A DNA stretch of 14,478 nt from JBBRSC01 sp038245795 (GTDB lineage: Bacteria > Actinomycetota > Acidimicrobiia > Acidimicrobiales > Microtrichaceae). Positions 7,299 through 14,138 of the stretch are shown piece by piece. Positions within the stretch are counted from its first letter, which is position 1; each line of letters starts with the position of its first letter. The notes beneath the pieces were generated by a model. It was given only the letters and a program-made list of their open reading frames with translations. It was not told the DNA's origin and did not search any database. The DNA is taken from positions 1-14,478 of the forward strand of contig JBBRSC010000058.1 of the NCBI GenBank assembly GCA_038245795.1, written 5' to 3'. The position numbers were made by a program, and so were the translations under genes.

Positions 7299-8128
7299 AG
7301 TTCCTCCGCCATTCGCCATTCCAACCTCGAGAACAGCATCCAGCCCAGAACAATGGACGCCACGGAGGCGGCCCCGAGAAACGCAAAATCCTTGAGGGGC
7401 GGGGCGGCACCGTCGTAGAGCACCCGGCGAAAGGCCATCACAAAGCGAGCCATCGGGTTCTTGAGATAGATGGCCCGCAGCGGAACCGAAAATCCGAGCA
7501 GGTTGACGTTCTGGGGCACATCAGTGATCCGATAGACGATCGGGTTCAGGTAGAACATCACCTGCAACAGGACACTCCCGATCAGATGTTGGAGATCGCG
7601 GAGGTAGGCGTTCAGTACGGAGACCGCCATCGAGATGCCCAGGGTGAAGATGACGAGCATGATCATGAGGATCAACAGCCACGGCAGCACCACCAGCGCA
7701 TTGACCCCGAACAACGCCAAGAGGACGATCAGTACCGTCATCTCAATGCAGAAGTTCACCAGGATGCTCAACACGTAGCTCAGGGGAAGGACCGCCCGCG
7801 GGAAGTACACCTTCTTGATCAGGGCTGCGTTCCCGACGATCACACCCATCGAGCCGTTGACACATGAGCTGAAAAACGCCCACGGGAAAAGGCCGCACAT
7901 CAGATAGACGGGGAAGTTGTCGAGGCCGGTCTCGGTGCCGACGGTGGCGGGCAACTGCAGGATCAATCCGAAGACGAACCAATAGGTCAGGATCGTCGAC
8001 AGCGGGTTCAGCAACGACCAGAGCCACCCCAGTACCGATGATCGGTACTTGCCCCTGAGCTCTCGCAGGGTCAGGTTCTTGATGAGATCGGTGCTGTGAA
8101 CGATCTCTGTGAGGGTGGTGTTGCTCAT
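7295..8128 (-). CDS. wzm: Polysaccharide ABC exporter permease (ABC-2 family)
   Basis: Wzm is the membrane half of the exporter and moves undecaprenyl-linked glycan across the cytoplasmic membrane. The 277-residue protein has the usual length and six predicted transmembrane helices (about 43-59, 73-95, 115-140, 148-172, 183-199 and 247-266). An amphipathic N-terminal stretch, LTLRELRGKYRSSVLGWLW (19-37), is characteristic of TagG/Wzm proteins. The loop KKVYFPRAVLP (105-115) and RDLQH (177-181) are also family features. The stop overlaps the wzt start by 4 nt. Upstream is a 70-nt gap to the previous glycosyltransferase, the largest gap within this block, with no strong Shine-Dalgarno sequence. 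An extra internal promoter is possible there. The assignment is secure; the transported glycan is inferred. Confidence 0.93.
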   Translation of the reverse strand: MSNTTLTEIVHSTDLIKNLTLRELRGKYRSSVLGWLWSLLNPLSTILTYWFVFGLILQLPATVGTETGLDNFPVYLMCGLFPWAFFSSCVNGSMGVIVGNAALIKKVYFPRAVLPLSYVLSILVNFCIEMTVLIVLLALFGVNALVVLPWLLILMIMLVIFTLGISMAVSVLNAYLRDLQHLIGSVLLQVMFYLNPIVYRITDVPQNVNLLGFSVPLRAIYLKNPMARFVMAFRRVLYDGAAPPLKDFAFLGAASVASIVLGWMLFSRLEWRMAEEL

Positions 8129-8145
8129 GTCAGGTACGGGCGGAA

Positions 8146-8151
8146 AACCTA
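8146..8151 (-). promoter_or_regulatory. Possible internal -10 element (TAGGTT) upstream of wzm
   Basis: In the 70-nt gap between the 762-residue glycosyltransferase and wzm, the minus strand carries TAGGTT, the same hexamer as before the flavoprotein gene. It lies 17 nt before the wzm ATG, so a transcript would have a leader of about 10 nt. No -35 match and no terminator hairpin were found. This is weak evidence from one hexamer. Confidence 0.2.
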
Positions 8152-8198
8152 GCAGGGGTCCAATTCGTCACCGCATCACCCGACCCGGCCAAGATGCC

Positions 8199-10487
8199 TC
8201 ATTGTTCGAGCGCCCGGATGGCGGCGCGGCGGATCAATGGCGCAACATTCGGCACCGCAAACCGCGCCAGCGACGCTTCGGCTGCTGCGACCAGCCGGGA
8301 GCGTGCCGACGGGTCCGATGCCACTCGGGTCATCATGTCGGCCGCGATGTCGAGGTCCGGGTCCGCCCAACGGCCATCGGGCGGATAGGGGCAGCCAGCG
8401 CCGACGTCGATGGTCGAGTACGGCACGAGGAGCGCGCAGGACTCGTCCATGAAGTCGAGGTTTCCGCCGTACCCCGTGGCGATCACCGGAACGCGTTGAG
8501 ACATCGCTTCCGCCATCGTCAACCCCAATCCCTCCGAACGATGGAGCGAGACGTAGCAGTCCGCGGCCGCCACGAGCTCGAGTCGGGCGCGAGCGGAGAG
8601 GTTTTCGTCTCGAATCTCGATGTCGTTGCGACCACCGCAGAGATGCCACCATCGCTGCACCATCTCGGGATTCGTGTCGCCGTTCATGGTCTTGATCACG
8701 AGCCGCGTCGCACCGTTCTCCTGAGGGAACGCCCGGCGATAGGCATCGATCAGTCCCTCGGGATTCTTCCGACGAGGAACCGACAACATGTCGAACGAGA
8801 ACAGGAACGTGAAGCGATCGTCGAAGCGGGACCGGAGGCGGGCGCCAGCGCGATCCGTGATCGTCGGGAACTCGAGTGGGATCGGGACGAGCTCGACCGG
8901 TCCGACGGCTATCGGTGAGAACACATCAACGAGAAACGTGGTGGCGGCCCAGATCCGATCCACGGACCGGACTCCAATCAACGCATCCTCAGTCAGTCGA
9001 TCGGTTTCCCAGTAGAACGCTCCGACCAGTCGCTGATCCGGATGCAGCTCATCGGCAAGATCATCGAGAAGCTGTGGAACTGACGGCGGGGCAACGGACA
9101 TCACGATCACACGGCGATCCGGTCGATCAGTGGTGGTGCCGTCAGCGACGGTCACTCCCAAAGCTCGCCGCGAGGCGTGGCGGTCATAGCGAAGCGCGTT
9201 CGTCGGGACGTCGGTCGCAGCGAGACCATCGCGTAGGCGCCGTCCCGCTTCGCCCAAGCCGAGCTGAGCATCGAGAAACCCGACGATCGTCACACCGCCA
9301 TCGATGCGAGCGCTCGAACCAAGAGTCGGACGTCCCGGGAGATCTGGGAGCACGACCAGCGGCGTGTTCCCTTCAGCGAGACCGGAGACCCATTGCCATC
9401 GATCGAGTTGCGCTCGATCACGCCACCGAGGCGACGGAAAGACCGAACGGAGATCGGGCCGTGCGCGCCACAGCTCATCCAGCCACCGGGAGCGTTGCGT
9501 TCCGGTGGCGCTTCCGCCGGTCGACAGCCATGCGACCAACTGCGCGGTCCCGCCGACCATGTAGGGATCAGGAGGCAGATCACTCCCGGCGATACCGATA
9601 CGGATCGCCGCAGCGCGCAACGGCGCGTCGAGTCCGAACCCGAGTAGGTCAGTTGGCGAACTCACATCCGGATCGACCAAGGCTGCAAGACCCGCCGCGA
9701 TCGACTTTCTCACCTCCGCCAGGTTCGACGAGCCCGTATTCGGAAGTTCCTGCCGCACTGACGTCGAGTCAGCCGTTGAACCGCGATGAAAGAAGGCCCA
9801 CGGCGCCTCGGGTGTCGCGGTGCCCAGGTCGACGAGACGAACCTGGCTGTGGGCAATCGTGTTGGCCAGATCAGTCGACGGGCCAGCGGCGGCGTGGGGG
9901 GACCGTCGAAAGCGACCATCGATCACGGTCGTGACGGCCCCACCCGCCACGGGGTAGTTCGACCACGGGTCCCCCAACGCTGACCCCGCTCGGATCTGAG
10001 CCCGGGCATGAGCCGACCACACGGCGAGGGTGGCAAGAGCATTGACCCCCGACATCATCACCTCCGGGATCCATCCTCCCGAAGCCACCCGGCCCGTGAC
10101 GTGGCGAGCGAGGCCTGCGATGCCATCGCTGCTGGGAGCCAGGACGAACTCGTTCAGCGACCCGGTGACCCAGCACCGATCGTTCATCACGAGCATCGGG
10201 AGATCGTCGAGTAGCTCGCCAAGCATGTTCGGGAGCGCCGCCCACACAGCAACCTCGTGTCCAAATCCCGCGACCACGGTGCCGTGGGCCAACTCGCCGA
10301 TCGACGTTCCCCGCAGGAACCGCACCGCGTCGACCCCGCTCGGGATGTCGATCGTCAGCGGGCGGGCCGCAGTCACCAGGACCGTGACGAGCCGCGACTC
10401 ATCCGCGACACGAAGGGACTCGACTGCCCGTCGAAGTGACCCGCCCCCGCCGGTACGCGAGATGAGGAGAACGTCGTGGGTGGGCAC
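8199..10487 (-). CDS. Large glycosyltransferase: unrecognised N-terminal region plus GT4 domain
   Basis: This protein has 762 residues, about twice the size of a single GT4 enzyme. The C-terminal part (about 397-762) is a GT-B glycosyltransferase. It opens with GGVTIVGFLDAQLGLGEAGR (397-416). HRSEGLGLTMAEAMSQRVPV (649-668) supplies the EX7E pair E652 and E660, followed by TGYGGNLDFM (671-680). Residues about 320-370 contain a tryptophan- and arginine-rich linker (LWRARPDLRSVFPSP). Residues about 1-230 start like a Rossmann or GT-A fold (HDVLLISRTGGGG, 4-16), but I see no clear DxD and cannot assign them. The start is GTG at 10487, with an in-frame stop a few codons upstream and no Shine-Dalgarno sequence. 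A 42-nt gap separates it from a divergent coiled-coil gene. It heads the export block and may be a chain-extending or bifunctional transferase. Function beyond the GT4 class is inference. Confidence 0.82.
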   Translation of the reverse strand: MPTHDVLLISRTGGGGSLRRAVESLRVADESRLVTVLVTAARPLTIDIPSGVDAVRFLRGTSIGELAHGTVVAGFGHEVAVWAALPNMLGELLDDLPMLVMNDRCWVTGSLNEFVLAPSSDGIAGLARHVTGRVASGGWIPEVMMSGVNALATLAVWSAHARAQIRAGSALGDPWSNYPVAGGAVTTVIDGRFRRSPHAAAGPSTDLANTIAHSQVRLVDLGTATPEAPWAFFHRGSTADSTSVRQELPNTGSSNLAEVRKSIAAGLAALVDPDVSSPTDLLGFGLDAPLRAAAIRIGIAGSDLPPDPYMVGGTAQLVAWLSTGGSATGTQRSRWLDELWRARPDLRSVFPSPRWRDRAQLDRWQWVSGLAEGNTPLVVLPDLPGRPTLGSSARIDGGVTIVGFLDAQLGLGEAGRRLRDGLAATDVPTNALRYDRHASRRALGVTVADGTTTDRPDRRVIVMSVAPPSVPQLLDDLADELHPDQRLVGAFYWETDRLTEDALIGVRSVDRIWAATTFLVDVFSPIAVGPVELVPIPLEFPTITDRAGARLRSRFDDRFTFLFSFDMLSVPRRKNPEGLIDAYRRAFPQENGATRLVIKTMNGDTNPEMVQRWWHLCGGRNDIEIRDENLSARARLELVAAADCYVSLHRSEGLGLTMAEAMSQRVPVIATGYGGNLDFMDESCALLVPYSTIDVGAGCPYPPDGRWADPDLDIAADMMTRVASDPSARSRLVAAAEASLARFAVPNVAPLIRRAAIRALEQ

Positions 10488-10516
10488 GACGTCAGTTCAT
10501 CACGTCCGGGTCCGGG

Positions 10517-10522
10517 TACTGT
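10517..10522 (+). promoter_or_regulatory. Putative -10 hexamer (TACTGT) of the 96-residue coiled-coil gene
   Basis: TACTGT fits TAnnnT and is followed by 7 nt and a GTG start at 10530. This is the leaderless layout also seen at 471-476 and 510-515. It lies in the 42-nt divergent gap (10488-10529). The opposite strand has only a poor hexamer, TGAACT, 6 nt before the GTG at 10487. Confidence 0.4.
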
Positions 10523-10529
10523 TCCAATC

Positions 10530-10820
10530 GTGCCGAGCCCCACCGTCAACCGCCTCCGTTCCCGCTACCGGCAGCTTCCGTCGGAGCGGTTCGGACGACA
10601 ACTCGACTCGATCTCCCAGCGCCTGACCGCCATCGAACAGCGATTGACCGACCTCGAAACGACCGTCACCCGGGCCGATGTCGACACCACGTCCGCCGCA
10701 ATGACATCAGTACGCGACGCCGTTACCGACCTCTCCATCGAGGTCAACGACCAATTGGCCGCCCTGTCGGATCAGGTCGCAGCGGCCAACCGGCGGGGAC
10801 CATCGGGGACCTCCGGGTAG
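10530..10820 (+). CDS. Small coiled-coil protein, 96 residues, function unknown
   Basis: No named family is recognised. A basic N-terminal segment (R10, R12, R14, R20, R23) precedes a long predicted coiled coil. Hydrophobic residues follow an unbroken 3-4 pattern: L25, I28, L32, I35, L39, L42, V46. After a Thr/Ala-rich stretch (49-60) a second helix follows (V61, V65, L68, V72, L79, V83), and the tail is Gly/Ser-rich. There is no signal peptide or membrane span. The frame is open from 10476, but GTG at 10530 is favoured by the TAnnnT hexamer 7 nt upstream and by avoiding overlap with the divergent gene. Codon third positions are strongly G/C, which supports real coding. The gene fills the only large gap between the two minus-strand blocks, and its last 49 nt overlap the 3' end of the GT2 gene tail to tail. 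A role as a scaffold or length regulator is speculation. Confidence 0.62.
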   Translation: MPSPTVNRLRSRYRQLPSERFGRQLDSISQRLTAIEQRLTDLETTVTRADVDTTSAAMTSVRDAVTDLSIEVNDQLAALSDQVAAANRRGPSGTSG

Positions 10821-12415
10821 CTGACCGGATCCGGGTAGGCGTCGGAGAACGTGCCGTAGTTGAGGCTGTAGTAGGGGTCCGCCGCGAGTTGGGATGACCA
10901 TCGGGCCGAGAGCGCATCGAGTTCTCCCTGGCTGACCGATGGGTCACGAGAGACCGACTCGAAGTGGGTGAGCCGAGCGTGTGGCGTGACCACGATCCGG
11001 TAGCCGGCCTCGCGGATTCGCAGGCACAACTCGACGTCGTTGTAGTTGTTGGCCAACCCCTCGTTGAATCCGCCGAGTTCGTCGAAGAGCGACCGACGCA
11101 TCATGAGACACGCCGCGGTGACACCGACCACCTCACGATCGAGCCACACTGCTCCCCGGTTACGATCGTCGGTGGGCAGCATCCCGAACATCACATGGCC
11201 GACGTTGCCGCCCAGGAACAGATGTCCGCCGTGTTGCAGCCGACCATCTTCGAACAACAGCGTGGCCCCGACCGCTCCCACATCCGGCTCGGCGAGGAAC
11301 CCGGCCATCGTGGTGAGCCAGTCCGGTGTGAGCACTGCGGTGTCGTCGTTGAGGAACAACACAAGGTCGCCGTTCGATGCCCGCGCTCCGACGTTGCATT
11401 TCTCGGAGAAGTTGAACGGGCGATCAAAGTCCACGATGCGGAGGCGATCTCCGCCGATTGCGTGGAGGTCCGACAGCACCGAAGGCGGGGTGGTCGAATC
11501 TGCCACCACGATGATCTCGAGCTCACGATGATGGGTAGCGCCAACAAGGTCCTCGACGATCTCGACGACACAACATCGGGAGCGGCCCGCCGCAACGGTC
11601 ACATCACCGCGGGTGGGGATCACCACGCTGATCAGGGTCGTGGGATCGACCCGGCGGCGGGTCCGAAAGTGGCCGCGCCGTTCGAGCTCCTCGACAACGC
11701 CGTCGATCCCAACCCGATCGCAGTGGTCCTGCACGGCGCGTCGGCCCGCTTCATAGGCGTACGGTTTCACGTCCTCGCCAGCGAGCACTGAGCCCGGAAC
11801 GATCCGCCAGTGGTAGAGCACTTCGGGAAGATGGCGGATCACCCGGGCCTGCTCGGTCACGCGGAGGATGAGGTCCCAGTCCTGCGACCCGTCGTAGCCC
11901 TCGCGAAATCGCCCGACCTCGTCGACCAGCGATCGACGAATGGCCGAGAGGTGACACGCATACATCTGGGAGCGGAAGCGTTCTGGGGACCAGTCCGGCT
12001 TCCAGAACGGAGCGAACCGCTTCCCGTCACGCCCAACCAGATCCTCGTCGGTGTACAGATAGTCGAGTTCAGGATCGCGGTACGCAATCGCCACCCGGAG
12101 CAGGGCATCGCGGTGCAGGAGATCATCGTGATCGAGCAGCGCTACGACCTCGCCCTCGGCCATCGCCAGCGCATCATTCGACGCCGCCACGATCCCACCG
12201 TTGTGTTCCCTCCGCTCGACGCGGATCCGCGGATCGAGGGTGGCCAGGGACTGCAGCAGCGGCCACACATGGGGCGCCGGCGAGCCGTCGTCGACCAGAC
12301 ACAGCTCCCAACGCTGGTAGCTCTGGTCGAGAACCGACCCCACACATTCGCGTAGAACGTGTTCGTCGGTGTCGTACACCGGTGTGATCACCGAGATCAG
12401 GACGTCGCGGGCCAT
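10772..12415 (-). CDS. Two-domain family 2 (GT-A) glycosyltransferase
   Basis: The 547-residue protein contains two consecutive GT2 modules. Module 1 (about 5-250) has VITPVYD (9-15), LVDDGS (40-45), the metal-binding LLDHDD (93-98) and GSQDWDLILR (176-185). Module 2 (about 260-520) has VVIPTRG (264-270), NFSEKCNVGA (335-344), FLNDD (354-358) and NYNDVELCLRIREAGYR (457-473). Both keep the acidic residues expected for nucleotide-sugar and metal binding, so both may be active and could add two sugars or one repeat. No transmembrane helices are present. This architecture is common in O-antigen and rhamnan loci. It begins 3 nt after the rmlC stop, so it is co-transcribed with rmlA and rmlC, which suggests but does not prove a rhamnosyl donor. 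The 3' end overlaps the convergent coiled-coil gene by 49 nt. Confidence 0.88.
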   Translation of the reverse strand: MARDVLISVITPVYDTDEHVLRECVGSVLDQSYQRWELCLVDDGSPAPHVWPLLQSLATLDPRIRVERREHNGGIVAASNDALAMAEGEVVALLDHDDLLHRDALLRVAIAYRDPELDYLYTDEDLVGRDGKRFAPFWKPDWSPERFRSQMYACHLSAIRRSLVDEVGRFREGYDGSQDWDLILRVTEQARVIRHLPEVLYHWRIVPGSVLAGEDVKPYAYEAGRRAVQDHCDRVGIDGVVEELERRGHFRTRRRVDPTTLISVVIPTRGDVTVAAGRSRCCVVEIVEDLVGATHHRELEIIVVADSTTPPSVLSDLHAIGGDRLRIVDFDRPFNFSEKCNVGARASNGDLVLFLNDDTAVLTPDWLTTMAGFLAEPDVGAVGATLLFEDGRLQHGGHLFLGGNVGHVMFGMLPTDDRNRGAVWLDREVVGVTAACLMMRRSLFDELGGFNEGLANNYNDVELCLRIREAGYRIVVTPHARLTHFESVSRDPSVSQGELDALSARWSSQLAADPYYSLNYGTFSDAYPDPVSYPEVPDGPRRLAAAT

Positions 12416-12418
12416 CGA

Positions 12419-12982
12419 TCAGGTGCGCATCGGCCAGGTCGGTCGGAAGTTCTCCGGCAGCGCGGACCGCTTGGGATTGTTGGCGTCGCGGGCCGACAAC
12501 ACCGGCTCCGCGATGCCCCAGTCGGCCGCAATCTCAGGATCATCCCAGGCGACACCGAGCTCGTCGGCGGGGTTGTAGTAGCCGTCGACGAGGTAGGTGA
12601 TGGTCATGTCGGTCACCGAGCTGAAGCCGTGGGCGACGCCCGGCGGGATGTACACGCCGAGGTGCTCGTTGGTGCCATCGATGTCGCCGAGGTCAAGCAT
12701 CTGGGTGGCGCCATCGGTCGGTCCGCCGGCGCGCAGATCGTGCAGGACGACGCGGGCGTGGCCAAACGGCACGTACCAGTAGTCCGCCTGGTGCAGGTGA
12801 TAGTGGAGCCCCACGATGCAGCCCGCTCGACGATCGCCCCGATTGGCCTGGATCATTTCGCGACCCGAGGGGAACCACTGCCGCCGATAGGTCTCGACGA
12901 AGAAGCCGCGTTCGTCGCCGAACTTCTGGGGGGTCACCACGTGAACCCCCGCAATCACGTCGCTCTCAACGATTTCTGCCAT
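12419..12982 (-). CDS. rmlC: dTDP-4-dehydrorhamnose 3,5-epimerase
   Basis: RmlC is the third step of dTDP-L-rhamnose synthesis. It epimerises C3 and C5 of dTDP-4-dehydro-6-deoxy-glucose. The 187-residue cupin has typical length. FGDERGFFVETY (21-32) is the dTDP-binding start. GLHYHLHQADYWYVPFG (58-74) contains the catalytic base H60. PPGVAHGF (113-120) contains H118. By spacing to characterised RmlC enzymes, Y130 is the likely catalytic acid and D166 the partner of the histidine. YYNPADELGVAWDDPEIA follows as in the family. The segment after H60 differs somewhat from the usual GLHxQ...Q consensus, so a related epimerase is conceivable, but the company of rmlA, rmlB and rmlD makes RmlC the best call. 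A GGA motif lies 8 nt before the ATG. The gap to rmlA is 39 nt. Confidence 0.9.
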   Translation of the reverse strand: MAEIVESDVIAGVHVVTPQKFGDERGFFVETYRRQWFPSGREMIQANRGDRRAGCIVGLHYHLHQADYWYVPFGHARVVLHDLRAGGPTDGATQMLDLGDIDGTNEHLGVYIPPGVAHGFSSVTDMTITYLVDGYYNPADELGVAWDDPEIAADWGIAEPVLSARDANNPKRSALPENFRPTWPMRT

Positions 12983-13021
12983 GTCAGTTCCTTGTCGTTC
13001 CGATCGACGTCGATGGTTCGG

Positions 13022-14128
13022 TCATTCGAGATCAATGAGGCAATCGTCGCCCACCATGAGCCTGGTCGCGGTGGGTCGATGCCCCGACCGCAGCACCTGT
13101 GCGTCACGGCCGATCAGCGAGTCGACCAGCCGCGGGACACCGTGGATCTTCGCCCGCTCCAGGATCACCGAATTCTCGATTTCGCTGGACACGATCTCGC
13201 AGTCCGGTGCGACGGCGGTGTACGGCCCGACGTAGCTGTCGGTCAGCGTGGTCCCGGCACCGATGATCGCCGGACCGCGCACATGGGAGTTGACGAGCAC
13301 CGCGCCTGCCTCGATCACGACCCGTCCGTCGATTTCGCTGGCCTCATCGATCGTGCCGTCGATGCGAGCGGTGACGTCGTCGAGCACCCGACGGTTGGCC
13401 TCGAGCAGCGGATCTTTCTTGCCGGTATCGAGCCACCATCCCTCGAGCAGATCGTGGCGCACCGGGAGACCGCTGTCGATCAACCACTGGATGGCGTCGG
13501 TGATTTCCAGTTCGCCACGTGGCGAGGGTTCGATGGCCGCAACCGCCTCGTGGATGGCCTTTGTGAACAGATAGACACCGACGAGGGCCAGGTTCGACGG
13601 CGGGTCGACCGGCTTCTCGATCAGTCGGACCACGTGGCCGTCGTCGTCGACTTCCGCGACGCCGAAGCGATGTGGGTCCGGCACCGGGCACAACAGGATC
13701 TGCGCGACCGGCGCCGCGGTGTGGCCGTCGAGTGTCGGCGCGTCGGCGGCGCGAACCTCTGCCTGGAAACGGTCGACGAAGGTGGCCAGCCCCTGCTGCA
13801 ACATGTTGTCGCCCAAGTACATGACGAAGTTGTCATCGCCGAGGAAGTCGCGAGCGATCAGCACACAGTGTGCAAGACCGCTGGGCGAGTCCTGGGGGAT
13901 GTAGGTCACGTTCGCACCGAACGCCGAACCATCGCCGACCGCGTCGCGGACCTCGGGACCCGTCTCGCCGATGACGATGCCGATCTCGGTGATGCCCGCT
14001 TCGACCATGTCCTCGATGCCGTCGAAGAGGCTGGGCTTGTTGGCGACCGGCACCAGTTGTTTGGCGCTGGTGTGGGTGATCGGACGGAGTCTGGTGCCGG
14101 CGCCACCGGAGAGGATGAGTCCCTTCAC
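13022..14128 (-). CDS. rmlA: Glucose-1-phosphate thymidylyltransferase, long form
   Basis: RmlA joins dTTP and glucose 1-phosphate to give dTDP-glucose and pyrophosphate, the entry step of the rhamnose pathway. The 368-residue protein is the long form, about 70 residues longer than enterobacterial RmlA. The nucleotidyltransferase motif LSGGAGTRLRP is at 6-16. K23 and QLVPVANKP (24-32) follow. YLGDN (104-108) supplies a metal-binding Asp, EKP is at 171-173, and GWWLDTGKKD is at 230-239. Residues about 260-350 are a run of short beta-helix repeats, as in the long-form enzymes of actinomycetes. The frame is open to 14446, but the GTG at 14128 is chosen because the conserved protein begins there (MKGLILSGG) and the preceding gene ends at 14139. 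No clear Shine-Dalgarno sequence is present, and coupling across the 10-nt gap is likely. Confidence 0.94.
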   Translation of the reverse strand: MKGLILSGGAGTRLRPITHTSAKQLVPVANKPSLFDGIEDMVEAGITEIGIVIGETGPEVRDAVGDGSAFGANVTYIPQDSPSGLAHCVLIARDFLGDDNFVMYLGDNMLQQGLATFVDRFQAEVRAADAPTLDGHTAAPVAQILLCPVPDPHRFGVAEVDDDGHVVRLIEKPVDPPSNLALVGVYLFTKAIHEAVAAIEPSPRGELEITDAIQWLIDSGLPVRHDLLEGWWLDTGKKDPLLEANRRVLDDVTARIDGTIDEASEIDGRVVIEAGAVLVNSHVRGPAIIGAGTTLTDSYVGPYTAVAPDCEIVSSEIENSVILERAKIHGVPRLVDSLIGRDAQVLRSGHRPTATRLMVGDDCLIDLE

Positions 14129-14138
14129 GGCTGTTGGT

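Noticed and set aside
8129..8198. 70-nt gap before wzm, considered as a terminator
   Set aside because: No stem-loop with a T-run could be traced on the minus strand. Only a weak -10-like hexamer was seen.
8109..9934. Overlapping plus-strand frames opposite the 762-residue glycosyltransferase
   Set aside because: The minus-strand frame is continuous with clear GT4 motifs. The plus-strand frames are Arg/Ser/Pro-rich shadows.
13003..13014. 12-bp perfect palindrome ATCGACGTCGAT in the 39-nt rmlA-rmlC gap, considered as an operator
   Set aside because: GATCGACG-like words are frequent throughout this GC-rich window, and a single short palindrome with no second copy is not enough to call a site.
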